Origin: Bifidobacterium mongoliense DSM 21395
Lineage (GTDB): Bacteria; Actinomycetota; Actinomycetes; Actinomycetales; Bifidobacteriaceae
Direction: 5' to 3'
DNA length: 39,541 bases
NCBI RefSeq assembly: GCF_000741285.1
Contig: NZ_JGZE01000030.1
Span: 1 to 39,541, forward strand
The notes beneath the pieces were generated by a model that was not told the DNA's origin, did not search any database, and was given only the letters and a program-made list of their open reading frames with translations. The position numbers and the translations under genes were made by a program. Below are positions 16,355 through 24,393 of the stretch, one piece after another. Each line of letters starts with the position of its first letter. Position 1 is the stretch's first letter.

Positions 16355-17307
16355 CGTGAAGTTGGCTCCTTTGGAGGGCCATAATGCGGTCAATCGTGGC
16401 GAAGAGCAGCGCTCGGTCACGCTCAGATTTCAACATTTCGGCCGTTACGGGAACGATTCGCCACCCCAGGCCCTGCAAAGCGGAAATCTTCCGACTATCG
16501 CGGCACAAGCCCTCCACCGTGGCATGGAATTGCGCTCCTTGGAACTCAAAACCTATTTTCAGCTCGGGGTAGGCCAGGTCAAGAAACCAGAACTCGTCCG
16601 AATCGGGATTCCCTACGCGCACATTCACCTGTGGACAAGGCATCCCCCTGGCGACGATCCTCAGCCTCAGTCTGGTCTCCATTGGCGAGTCGACGCCTTC
16701 GGCACTACGCGCCAACGCCCATCGTCCAGCCCGACAACCGTGGAACTTTCCCAGCGAATCCAGCCTCTCGTGGAGTTCATCCTTCGTGGCGAGTCGCATC
16801 TTCGAGTTTCTACACATCACAGCGTCGAACAACACCACACACTCCTCTTTTGGGCAGTGCGCCAGCATCTGCATGCAGGCGGTAATGGGATCGACGATTC
16901 GTATGTGGTCCACGGCATGCTCGACGTCCGTCCCCAGTGAAATGGTCTGAGTCGATATCGGATGGTTCCATACATGAAATCTCACTCCGGAGATATTGGA
17001 ACGCATGCGTTGGTCCGCAATCACGACGTGAGATACGTCATCCGATAACCTATGGTGGCGAGGTAGTGGCAATCCCAGTATTTTCAGCGCACTCAGTGAG
17101 CAGAAAGTCAACTCCCGATGCGATCTGCGGGCAACGCCGATGCACCGACCAAGCTCACGTTCGGCGATCTCAATCGGCTGAGCATACCCGACTGGGCGCC
17201 GTGACTCGACATTGCGCACAACCTCACGATATTGCCTTGGACTTGCCCAGCTCATCGTGCCGATCCACTGTGGTCGAAGGGCCACGATCACGTTGTGTAG
17301 TCTTTTT
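16340..17307. mobile_element. Candidate gene cassette with 20-bp perfect terminal inverted repeats
   Basis: AAAAAGACTACACAACGTGA at 16340-16359 and its exact complement at 17288-17307 bracket a single gene in 968 bases, like a minimal insertion-sequence layout. Outer copies of the same arms at 16248-16262 and 17385-17403 create a nested structure. TGCCCTT occurs at 16242-16248 and again at 17402-17408, just outside the whole nested unit, and could be a target duplication. However, the encoded protein is not a known transposase, so mobility is only a hypothesis. Confidence 0.4.
16347..17255 (-). CDS. Hypothetical protein with restriction-endonuclease-like (DUF559-type) C-terminus
   Basis: A 302-residue protein. 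The last 110 residues resemble the DUF559/Vsr-like fold of the PD-(D/E)xK group: SPMETRLRLRIVARGMPCP, then FLDLAYPELKIGFEFQG with candidate Asp and Glu metal ligands, and ISALQGLGWRIVPVTAEML as the closing GW motif. Similar C-termini occur in actinobacterial proteins annotated with AbiEi-type antitoxin N-termini, but here the N-terminal 180 residues (LTFCSLSALKILGLPLP) are not clearly recognisable. ATG 17255 lacks a strong ribosome-binding site. Its TAG stop lies inside an inverted-repeat arm, and the 5' leader begins in the opposite arm. No second gene forms a toxin-antitoxin pair with it. Function is unknown; binding or nicking the flanking repeats is a guess. Confidence 0.65.
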   Translation of the reverse strand: MSWASPRQYREVVRNVESRRPVGYAQPIEIAERELGRCIGVARRSHRELTFCSLSALKILGLPLPRHHRLSDDVSHVVIADQRMRSNISGVRFHVWNHPISTQTISLGTDVEHAVDHIRIVDPITACMQMLAHCPKEECVVLFDAVMCRNSKMRLATKDELHERLDSLGKFHGCRAGRWALARSAEGVDSPMETRLRLRIVARGMPCPQVNVRVGNPDSDEFWFLDLAYPELKIGFEFQGAQFHATVEGLCRDSRKISALQGLGWRIVPVTAEMLKSERDRALLFATIDRIMALQRSQLHVV

Positions 17308-17399
17308 CGCGGACATATAACCAATCGCGCAATCGCGCCGTTGAAAATCCGCGATTCATACACTCCTAAAACCCAATGGAACGGAAAAAGACTACACAA
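17293..17399. repeat. 107-bp inverted-repeat module B
   Basis: Begins TTGTGTAGTCTTTTTCGCG (17293-17311) and ends AAAAAGACTACACAACGTG (17385-17403), with perfect 19-bp arms if the flanking CACG at 17289 is included. It lies upstream of the gene at 16347-17255. Internally it has CGCGGA...TCCGCG and a tandem AATCGCGC, neither found in module A. The flanks GTCGAAGGGC (left) and GCCCTTCGAC (right) extend the symmetry outward with a short interruption. Confidence 0.85.
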
Positions 17400-17669
17400 C
17401 GTGCCCTTCGACGGAATTACCGCAACAACAATGATGATCAGCCACCACCGCGCGCACCCTAAGCGGTAACCCTTCTTCCCCACCCGACGATGTTGGCGAC
17501 GGGGATGCCCCAAGGCGGGGCCGCTGCTCCGTCGTTCCCACATCGCATCGCATGCCTCGGACCGGGTCATGATTCGCCTGTCCGACACAACACAGGACCC
17601 GCCCCACCTCTGTTGGCAAGTTTTGAGCACCCGACACCCGGGGGCGCCCGCCGGGTCTAGGCTGAAGAC

Positions 17670-18677
17670 ATGTCCAGCACCCAAATCCCGGTCATCGAAA
17701 CCCAGACCGAACGCACCGACCTGCCGCTCGTCGTCATGCCCACCGTCATCCCCACCATGCTCGAACCGCTCACCGCATGCCTGCCGACGCTGCGGGATCT
17801 GGCCCGCGTGCGCCTGCACACCGACACCACGTACGATGAGGAGACCATCGTCGAACGCATGCAGGGCGCCGACGCGATGATCGACATCGGCCTGCATATC
17901 AGCGACCATCTCCTCGACCAGTTGGCCGACCACGTGCGCTGCTTCGCCTTCGGCGGCACGGGGGTGGCGAGTTTCATCAACCTCGACCGGACGCGCGAGC
18001 TCGGGATCCGCGTGTGCAACGTCGTGCACTACGGCAACCACGCCGTCGCCGAGCACGCGTTCGGACTCATCATGGAACTGACCAAGCACGTGGGACGGCT
18101 CGACCGTGAGATGCGCGAGGGGCAGTGGGCCGGCATGGACGGCCTGGACCTGTACGACCGGACGATCGGGCTGGCGGGATTCGGCGGCATAGGACAGACC
18201 ATGGCGTGCATCGCACGGGGTTTCGGCATGCATATCCTGGTGTGGAACTCACATCTGCACACGGACCAGGCCGCCCAATTCGACGCGCAGCCCGTGGATG
18301 ACCTGGGCGACCTGTTCGAGCAGTCGGACGTCGTGAGCCTCCATCTGCCGCTGACCCAAGCCACCGCCGGCATGGTCACCGCCAAGCAACTCGACCGGCT
18401 GCGACCCGGCAGTATCATCATCAACACCGCACGGGCCGAGGTCATCTCCCCGGGCGCACTGCTCACGCGCCTGCAGCGCGGGGACATCCTCGCAGGTTTG
18501 GACGTGTTCGACCGCGAACCCCTCCCGGCCGACGACCCCCTGCGTCAGGTGCCGAACCTCGTCATGACCCCGCACGTCGCATGGCGCAGCGACGGCGCCA
18601 ACCGCAATCTCACCAAGCAGATCATGCAATCCCTCGCCGCCTTCTACCGCGGAGAACGCATGAACGTCGTGGCGTAG
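17670..18677 (+). CDS. D-isomer-specific 2-hydroxyacid dehydrogenase
   Basis: An NAD(P)-dependent cytosolic oxidoreductase of 335 residues. The nucleotide-binding loop is GFGGIG (171-175 region) within LAGFGGIGQTMACIARGFG, and the catalytic triad is present: Arg255 in NTARAEV, Glu283 in DVFDREPLP, and His302 in TPHVAW. The substrate could be glycerate, lactate, phosphoglycerate-like or a branched 2-ketoacid; the sequence does not decide. It is monocistronic on the plus strand, convergent with the Opp operon. A GC-rich segment with CCCGG/CCGGG symmetry precedes the start, but no clear promoter was identified. Confidence 0.85.
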   Translation: MSSTQIPVIETQTERTDLPLVVMPTVIPTMLEPLTACLPTLRDLARVRLHTDTTYDEETIVERMQGADAMIDIGLHISDHLLDQLADHVRCFAFGGTGVASFINLDRTRELGIRVCNVVHYGNHAVAEHAFGLIMELTKHVGRLDREMREGQWAGMDGLDLYDRTIGLAGFGGIGQTMACIARGFGMHILVWNSHLHTDQAAQFDAQPVDDLGDLFEQSDVVSLHLPLTQATAGMVTAKQLDRLRPGSIIINTARAEVISPGALLTRLQRGDILAGLDVFDREPLPADDPLRQVPNLVMTPHVAWRSDGANRNLTKQIMQSLAAFYRGERMNVVA

Positions 18678-18788
18678 GGCCAATAGACGCCTTGGGACAC
18701 GGTCGGCGACATGCGTGCCGGCACGCGCAGACAAGCCGGACGCGGCGCAATCTCAGCAATCACACCGGAACAACCCTCGCCCCCAAGC

Positions 18789-18814
18789 CGTCGTGATGCC
18801 GCATCACCACGACG
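18789..18814. terminator. Candidate hairpin between convergent genes
   Basis: CGTCGTGATG and CATCACCACGACG can pair with one bulged base around a 3-base loop. It overlaps the stop of the minus-strand ATPase gene and lies about 110 bases past the dehydrogenase stop, so it could end both transcripts. No U-run follows. Confidence 0.4.
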
Positions 18815-19622
18815 CCGCGCGGACCAGCTCCCTCGTGTAGGGGTGCTGCGGATCCTGGAGTATCCGGTCGGTAGGCCCCTGCTCCACCACGGTGCCGTCA
18901 TGCAGGACCAGCACATCGTCGGCGAGATGCTGCACGACCCCGAGATCGTGCGACACGATGACGATGGCGGCATCCGGTCGGGCGTCGCGTATCGCGGCGA
19001 AGGTGTGTACCACCTGGAGCCGGGCCGCAACGTCGATGGCGCTCATCGGCTCATCGGCCACGATCAGCTTCGGCTGCGTCACGATCGCCCGCGCAATGGC
19101 CACGCGCTGCGCCTGCCCGCCGGAAAGCCGTGCCGGGCGGCGCCCCCACACCGATGCCGGATCGAGTCCGGCCTGCGTCAGGGCGCCCACGACCATATCC
19201 CGACGGTCATCCGCGTCGATCCGCTTCCCATGCAAGCGCACCATCAACGGTTCCGCCACCAGTCGTTCGACGTCCCATCGGGGATCCAGGGAGGCATACG
19301 GATTCTGGAAGACCACCGAGGATTCTCCGCGCAACAGCCGGTAGCCCGGAGACCGCCGCCCTTGGACGAGGGCACCTCGATATCTCACCGCCCCGGCATC
19401 GGCGCGCTGCAACCCGAGCAGCAGATGGGCCAACGTGGTCTTGCCCGAACCCGAGCCCCCGATCACGGCGAGACAACGCCCCTTGTCCACCCTCATGGAC
19501 ACGCCCCGCAACGCCGCACGCGATCCCTCGCCTCGGCCGAAGCACCGCACGACATGCGACACCTCCAGCAGCGGGGACTCGTCAACCGAATCCGGTCGTG
19601 CTTCTCGCTCAGTTCCTCGCAT
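18804..19622 (-). CDS. Oligopeptide-type ABC transporter ATPase (OppF-like)
   Basis: The second ATPase of the operon, powering uptake together with the preceding one. Walker A is GGSGSGKTT, the Q-loop VFQNPYASLDPR, the signature LSGGQAQRV and Walker B LIVADEPMSAID. The C-terminal DPQHPYTRELVRA is typical of OppF/DppF. The frame is open to 19931, but the start is at 19622 or 19625: GGGAG precedes these ATGs and they overlap the end of the upstream gene. At 272 residues it is slightly shorter than many OppF proteins. It is the last gene of the five-gene operon. Confidence 0.88.
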   Translation of the reverse strand: MRGTEREARPDSVDESPLLEVSHVVRCFGRGEGSRAALRGVSMRVDKGRCLAVIGGSGSGKTTLAHLLLGLQRADAGAVRYRGALVQGRRSPGYRLLRGESSVVFQNPYASLDPRWDVERLVAEPLMVRLHGKRIDADDRRDMVVGALTQAGLDPASVWGRRPARLSGGQAQRVAIARAIVTQPKLIVADEPMSAIDVAARLQVVHTFAAIRDARPDAAIVIVSHDLGVVQHLADDVLVLHDGTVVEQGPTDRILQDPQHPYTRELVRAASW

Positions 19623-20502
19623 CATCGGCTCCCTCATTGCGCGTATTGCCGACATCGTCGGCACGGTCTGCGCCAGGGGCCGTCGCCCCGGCGCCATGCA
19701 GGGTAAGCCGCTCGGCGGCGTCGACCAGATGCCGCGTGTATTTGCACTGGGGCGCTCCCAGCAGCGACGAAGTATCCCCCGCCTCCACCATGCGGCCCGA
19801 CCGCATGACATAGCACCGCCGAGTCGCACGGGCCAGGACAGAGAAATCGTGGGTGATGAACAGCATGGCGGCACCGGATTCATCGACCAGCCCGACCAGC
19901 AGATCGACGATCTCGCGTTGCGCGATCGCATCCAACGCGGTGGTGGGCTCGTCGGCGATCAGGAGTCTGGGCGAGGTCACGATAGCCGTCGCTATGGCGA
20001 CGCGCTGGCGCTGCCCGCCGGAGAGCTGATGGGGCAGATGATCGGCCAGCATCGGATCAAGTCCAACCCGTTGTAGCGTTGCCATCCCCCGTTCGGCGTA
20101 CTCCCCACGCGTCATGCGGTAGTGCCGGCGCAACGGCAGCGTCACCTGCTGCAGGGCGGTAAGCACAGGGCTGAGCGTCGTGGCGGGGTCCTGGAACACG
20201 GTCGACACGTATCGTCCGCGCAGATCGGCCATCGTTTCCTCGCCGCACGCCAGTGCATCGACCCCCAAGCCGCTACCGTCGGACCCGTCGTCCCCGGCAC
20301 CATCGTCCCCATACCGGATATGACCCGAGGCTCGTGCATCCAAGGGCAGCAGACCAAGCATCGCACGGGCGATCATCGACTTGCCCGAACCCGAGGCCCC
20401 CACCAGACCGACGCGCTCTCCCGCACCTATATGCATGGTGACGTCATCGACGACGGCAGTGCGCCCGATATCGACCCGTAGTCGACTGATGTCGACGCTC
20501 AT
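19609..20502 (-). CDS. Oligopeptide-type ABC transporter ATPase (OppD-like)
   Basis: A 297-residue cytoplasmic ATPase. Walker A is GASGSGKS, the Q-loop VFQDPATTLSPV, the signature LSGGQRQRV and Walker B LLIADEPTTALD, with the H-loop FITHDFSV. An acidic Gly/Asp-rich insertion (DDGAGDDGSDGSG) lies between Walker A and the Q-loop. GAGGAGGA sits well before the ATG at 20502. It overlaps the upstream permease by 4 bases and the downstream ATPase by about 14, so translation is coupled. Confidence 0.88.
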   Translation of the reverse strand: MSVDISRLRVDIGRTAVVDDVTMHIGAGERVGLVGASGSGKSMIARAMLGLLPLDARASGHIRYGDDGAGDDGSDGSGLGVDALACGEETMADLRGRYVSTVFQDPATTLSPVLTALQQVTLPLRRHYRMTRGEYAERGMATLQRVGLDPMLADHLPHQLSGGQRQRVAIATAIVTSPRLLIADEPTTALDAIAQREIVDLLVGLVDESGAAMLFITHDFSVLARATRRCYVMRSGRMVEAGDTSSLLGAPQCKYTRHLVDAAERLTLHGAGATAPGADRADDVGNTRNEGADDARN

Positions 20503-21416
20503 GATTCATCCTCCTCATCGCGCGTTGCTCCCGTATCCCACCGGTCGCGCAGAAGATCTCCGAACATGTTCAGGGCGACCACGACCAGGGTCACGACCAG
20601 GCCGGGCCACACGACGGTCATGGGATGGATCGCGATGAACCGCACGGATGTCGCCAGCGAACGCCCCCAGCTCGGCACACCCGAAGGGACGCCGATGCCC
20701 AGATAGGTGAGGCCCGATTCCGCGAGCACCACGGTGCCGGCGGACAGGGACAGCTGGACGAGCATCGTTGACATGAGGTTGGGCAGGATGTGTCGGATGA
20801 GGATGTAGGCCTGAGAAGCGCCGCAGGACACCGCCGATTCCACGAAATCCGATCGTGCGATCAGCACGGCCTCGGGTCGCGCGATACGCGCAAGATTCAG
20901 CCCGTACCCCACGCCGCAGGCCACGATCACGACGGCGATCGACGCGCCGAACGGCACGGCGAGCACCAGCGCGATGAGCACGGTGGGAATGGAGATGAGC
21001 GCATCGACGGCCACCGTGACCACACCCGACACGCCCCGTGCGCGCGACACCATCGCCGCGATGAGCGCGATGCCGATGAGCGCCGCCAACACGATGGTCA
21101 GCACGACGATGACCAGGTCGGTCCACGATCCCGCCATCAACCAGCTGAGCATATCGGCCCCGGTGCCGTCCCGACCGAGCCAGTGGTCGGGCGAGGGAGC
21201 CGACCATGCGTGATAGCCGTCCGTGCCGTATAACGTCTGGGGTGTCCAGAAACGCGACACCACCGCGACGACGATCCAACAGCCGATAACGGCAAGCGAG
21301 AATATGCCGCGCGCGCCCGAGCACATGCGGACAACGGATCGGCGCAAGCGGGAGAACATACGAGAACCACCACCGGGCAGCGCACCCCGGTTCGGCCCAT
21401 GTGATGAGACGTTCAT
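20499..21416 (-). CDS. ABC transporter permease, OppC/DppC type
   Basis: A 305-residue inner-membrane subunit with about six helices. The N-terminus carries the extra OppC-type segment before the first helix (SLAVIGCWIVVAVV). The permease EAA-type loop is visible as ESAVSCGASQAYILIRHILPN, which contacts the ATPases. GGGAGGAG precedes the ATG at 21416. It overlaps both neighbours by 4 bases (ATGA), as usual for such operons. Peptides are the commonest substrates of this family; nickel or sugars are also known. Confidence 0.88.
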   Translation of the reverse strand: MNVSSHGPNRGALPGGGSRMFSRLRRSVVRMCSGARGIFSLAVIGCWIVVAVVSRFWTPQTLYGTDGYHAWSAPSPDHWLGRDGTGADMLSWLMAGSWTDLVIVVLTIVLAALIGIALIAAMVSRARGVSGVVTVAVDALISIPTVLIALVLAVPFGASIAVVIVACGVGYGLNLARIARPEAVLIARSDFVESAVSCGASQAYILIRHILPNLMSTMLVQLSLSAGTVVLAESGLTYLGIGVPSGVPSWGRSLATSVRFIAIHPMTVVWPGLVVTLVVVALNMFGDLLRDRWDTGATRDEEDES

Positions 21417-22384
21417 CGCCGCTCCTCCCTGTCGTCGCCCAACCGCGGATCGAGGACGCGGTGCATGATGTCCACCAGAAAACCGATGACGAGAAATACC
21501 ACGGTGAGCATGAACAGCTCGCCCTGCACGGCCACGAGATCGCGGTTGCCCACATCGACGACGAGCCCGGTGCCCAGGCCCGGCAGGGCGAACAGGTTCT
21601 CGACGACCATGACGCCCGTGATCATCTGGGCCAACGTCAGCCCCAGCACCGAGACGAGTCGCGGTGCGGACAACCGTAATCCGGTGCTCAGCATGGCCTC
21701 ACGTCGGGTCATGCCGCAGGCCATGGCCATGTCGATGTAACCGCTCGGAGCCAGGTCGTCGAGCGCCGAACGAGTGTAGCGCATCACGCCCGCGCTCACG
21801 ATGACGCCGACGGTCAACGCCGGCAGCATGAGCGAGGCCAACGCCTGCCGCGGCGCAGCCCACCCCTCGCCACCGAATCCCTGCGAGGGGAACAGGTCGA
21901 TCAACCCCACACCACGACCCAACAGGATCATGAACAGGGCGCCGGCCCACAGCGCCGGCACCGACCCGCCCACGATGGCGATCGCCTGGTAGACGCCTCG
22001 ACGCCTCGGGCTTCGCGAGAGCGCGGCGGCGCAGCCCAGCGGCAACCCGATCGCCAGGGCGACGGCCAGACCGATCGCGATAAGCGGCAGGGTGACGGAT
22101 GCCCGCGCCCCCACCAGCGCGGAAACCGAACGCCCGGTGGTGACCGACAATCCGAAGTCCCCGCACATCAGGCCGGTCATCCAGTCCACATACTGTGTCG
22201 CCAACGGTTGGTCGAGGCCGAATTGCCGGCGCAACGCCCCCACGCGTCCCGGCGACGCATGCACGCCGGCCATCGCCGAGGCCACGTCGCCGGGCAGGAT
22301 GCGCAGCATGACGAAGACGATGCCCGACATGGCCGCCACCGCGACGACGAGCAACGCCACCCGGCGCATGATGAATCGTGCCAT
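21413..22384 (-). CDS. ABC transporter permease, OppB/DppB type
   Basis: A 323-residue membrane protein opening MARFIMRRVALLVVAVAAM and containing the OppB hallmark ILPGDVASAMAG...LRRQFGLDQPLATQYVDWM. The ATPase-contact loop is YIDMAMACGMTRREAMLSTGLR. Three possible starts lie close together (GTG 22393, ATG 22390, ATG 22384). GGAAGGAG is 8 bases from the last, so 22384 is chosen. The binding-protein stop is only a few bases upstream. Confidence 0.88.
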   Translation of the reverse strand: MARFIMRRVALLVVAVAAMSGIVFVMLRILPGDVASAMAGVHASPGRVGALRRQFGLDQPLATQYVDWMTGLMCGDFGLSVTTGRSVSALVGARASVTLPLIAIGLAVALAIGLPLGCAAALSRSPRRRGVYQAIAIVGGSVPALWAGALFMILLGRGVGLIDLFPSQGFGGEGWAAPRQALASLMLPALTVGVIVSAGVMRYTRSALDDLAPSGYIDMAMACGMTRREAMLSTGLRLSAPRLVSVLGLTLAQMITGVMVVENLFALPGLGTGLVVDVGNRDLVAVQGELFMLTVVFLVIGFLVDIMHRVLDPRLGDDREERR

Positions 22385-22389
22385 ACTCA

Positions 22390-24057
22390 TCACTCCTTCC
22401 CTGGTGTGTACGTGACGTCGGCCAACGGCAGCAGCGTCTGGTTGAGATTGACCGGGAATCCCTGGACTCCCTTGACGGTGGCGGTGGTGATCCGGTAGTT
22501 GAACAGCCAGTCGGCCGGCGCGTCACGGCTCACGATCCGAGCGGCCTGCGCGAGGATCCGGGCGTTGTCCTGCGGGTTCGAAGCCCTGCTGGCCTGCCGG
22601 TACAGGCGTTGGACCGTAGGATTGTCGTAGCCGAAGTAATAATCGGGGTCGGCCCACAGATAGAAGTCATGGCTCTCGTTGTGGTCCACGAGGGACAGGT
22701 CGTAGTCGTGGTTGGTGTAGACGTCCTGCAGCCATGTGGCGAATTCGACCACTTCGACGTGCAGGTCGATGCCGATGGGCCGCAGTTGCGAGCGCAGCTG
22801 GTCGCCCAGCTCCGAACCGTAGATGTGGGCGTAGGTCAGGGTCAACCTGAGCGGATGGGCGCGATCGTGCCCGGTCTCGGCCATGAGCCGCTTGGCCTTG
22901 GCCGGGTCGTGCGGGTAGAGCCCGGTGAGATCCTCGTACCCCGGGTCCAACGAGGGGATGGGGCCGCCCAACGGCGCATCGGCGCCGCCCCGGGAGGCGA
23001 TGAGCTGCCGACGGTCGATGGCGTACCGGATGGCCTGCCTGACGCGGAGGTCCGAAGTCGCGGCACCGGTGCCGTTGAAGGCGAGCACAAATTTGTCCGT
23101 GCCCTCGCCGACCTTGACCTCGTACTGCGCCGGGTCGTCGACGAAGGGCTGCGCCAGGCTCTGTGTGAGCGGTGCGAGCACCTGGACATCCCCCGATCGA
23201 AGGGCGTTGACCGCGGCGGTGTCATCGGCGAAATACCGCACATCGATGCGCGCGGTACGGGCCTTGCGAGCCCCCCAATATCGGTCGTCGGCCTGCAGGG
23301 TGATCACGCTGTTCGGTACGTACCGGGTTATGGTGTACGGTCCGGAGCCCACGGCCTGGGTCGCACGGTCATAGTGCGCCCGGCGATCGAAGACGAGGCC
23401 GGGGCGTCCGGTGAGCACCCACAGCAGGCTGGCGTACGGCGCCTTGAGCGCGATGCGCACCGTGGCGGCGTCGGGCGCCGTGACCGACGAGACGTCCTCG
23501 AGCTGTTCGGAGTCCTGATACCCGCGCGCACGCAACTCGTTGATGGACCATGCCACGTCGTCGGCATGCAGCGCATGGCCGTTCGAAAAACGCATGCCGC
23601 GGTGCAGACGGAAGGTGTAGACGAGGCCGTCGGGACTACTGTCCCAGCTTTCGGCCAATCCGGGAACGACCTTGTTCTCCCCATCGCGGGCCACCAGCCC
23701 CTCGTAGACATTGCCGATGAGGATCTGGTCGAGGGCCGCACCGGACTGGGTGCGGATGTCGAGATTGCCCGGAGCGAGTTTGAGGCCGATGCTCATACGG
23801 TGCGCGGCGCCGATCAGCCCCGGTCCCGAATTCGCCGAACCACGCCAGGGGGCGGCGATGCCCACGACCACGCCGATCGCGATGACGGCGGCCAGGAGAC
23901 CCCACCATCCGCTCCGTCCCGCGACGCGCATCGGCCTGATGCGCTCGTTGAGCGCATCATCGAGACTGGCGTCGGGCAGGGCGCGCTTCGCACGGCCGCG
24001 ACGCCGTCGGTCTTCGGTCGCGCCGGATGATCCGTGCACGCCTCGATATTCGGGCAT
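22390..24057 (-). CDS. Extracellular solute-binding protein family 5, membrane-anchored
   Basis: The substrate-capture subunit of the operon. It shows family-5 hallmarks: NLDIRTQSGAALDQILIGNVYE, GLAESWDSSPDGLVYTFRLH, KGMRFSNGH-type RGMRFSNGH, and a long C-terminal lobe. Instead of a lipobox it has about 50 charged cytoplasmic residues, then one membrane segment (about 51-69), so it is tethered by a transmembrane helix. ATG 24057 is preferred over 24093 because GAGGGA lies just before it. At 555 residues it is of normal length. It is the first gene, so the operon promoter should lie between 24058 and 24320. Confidence 0.87.
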   Translation of the reverse strand: MPEYRGVHGSSGATEDRRRRGRAKRALPDASLDDALNERIRPMRVAGRSGWWGLLAAVIAIGVVVGIAAPWRGSANSGPGLIGAAHRMSIGLKLAPGNLDIRTQSGAALDQILIGNVYEGLVARDGENKVVPGLAESWDSSPDGLVYTFRLHRGMRFSNGHALHADDVAWSINELRARGYQDSEQLEDVSSVTAPDAATVRIALKAPYASLLWVLTGRPGLVFDRRAHYDRATQAVGSGPYTITRYVPNSVITLQADDRYWGARKARTARIDVRYFADDTAAVNALRSGDVQVLAPLTQSLAQPFVDDPAQYEVKVGEGTDKFVLAFNGTGAATSDLRVRQAIRYAIDRRQLIASRGGADAPLGGPIPSLDPGYEDLTGLYPHDPAKAKRLMAETGHDRAHPLRLTLTYAHIYGSELGDQLRSQLRPIGIDLHVEVVEFATWLQDVYTNHDYDLSLVDHNESHDFYLWADPDYYFGYDNPTVQRLYRQASRASNPQDNARILAQAARIVSRDAPADWLFNYRITTATVKGVQGFPVNLNQTLLPLADVTYTPGKE

Positions 24058-24184
24058 GATTCCCTCACTGCCTCTCTTCGCATCACGCCGCACGATCGCC
24101 TTACGGCGGTTCTTGCACGGTGCCGTACCCCAGGTGACATCGGGGCGGCGGCACGACCGTGCTCACGTTCGCATGATGTTCATT

Positions 24185-24241
24185 GCGTTATGACCTCACT
24201 GCGTGATCAATTCACCGCGTGATCAACCAACTGCGTCATCG
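24185..24241. repeat. Four direct repeats with exact 16-bp period
   Basis: GCGTTATGA, GCGTGATCA, GCGTGATCA and GCGTCATCG begin at 24185, 24201, 24217 and 24233, a strict 16-base period. The array is between the divergent Opp operon and coaX, so it may be a repeated protein-binding site rather than a neutral repeat. Confidence 0.75.
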
Positions 24242-24316
24242 GTGAAACCGCCACCTGAGCCAGAGCACTCGCCACTGGCCGCCCGTCGGGTCATGCCCTC
24301 CAAGGTCGTCCGTAGT

Positions 24317-24342
24317 CCGTGGATCCCCAGTATAATCCACGG
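24317..24342 (+). promoter_or_regulatory. coaX promoter with inverted repeat around the -10 box
   Basis: A perfect TATAAT lies at 24331-24336 upstream of coaX. It sits inside an inverted repeat, CCGTGGAT at 24317-24324 and ATCCACGG at 24335-24342, which partly covers the -10 box. A repressor bound there would block RNA polymerase. No good -35 box is visible. Confidence 0.5.
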
Positions 24343-24393
24343 AAGGGATTACGCGACCGGCGCACGCCGCCGCGGCACCCACGGGAGGCTCCA

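Noticed and set aside
16347..17255. Type IV toxin-antitoxin (AbiEi/AbiEii) pair
   Set aside because: Only one gene is present; the neighbour lacks any nucleotidyltransferase feature and the N-terminus is not clearly an AbiEi winged helix.
16340..17307. Conventional insertion sequence
   Set aside because: The terminal repeats fit, but the encoded protein shows no DDE, HUH or tyrosine transposase motif; kept only as a low-confidence cassette.
18713..18726. GCGTGCCGGCACGC palindrome as an operator
   Set aside because: Perfect but GC-only and with no promoter nearby; such short palindromes are expected by chance in this GC-rich DNA.
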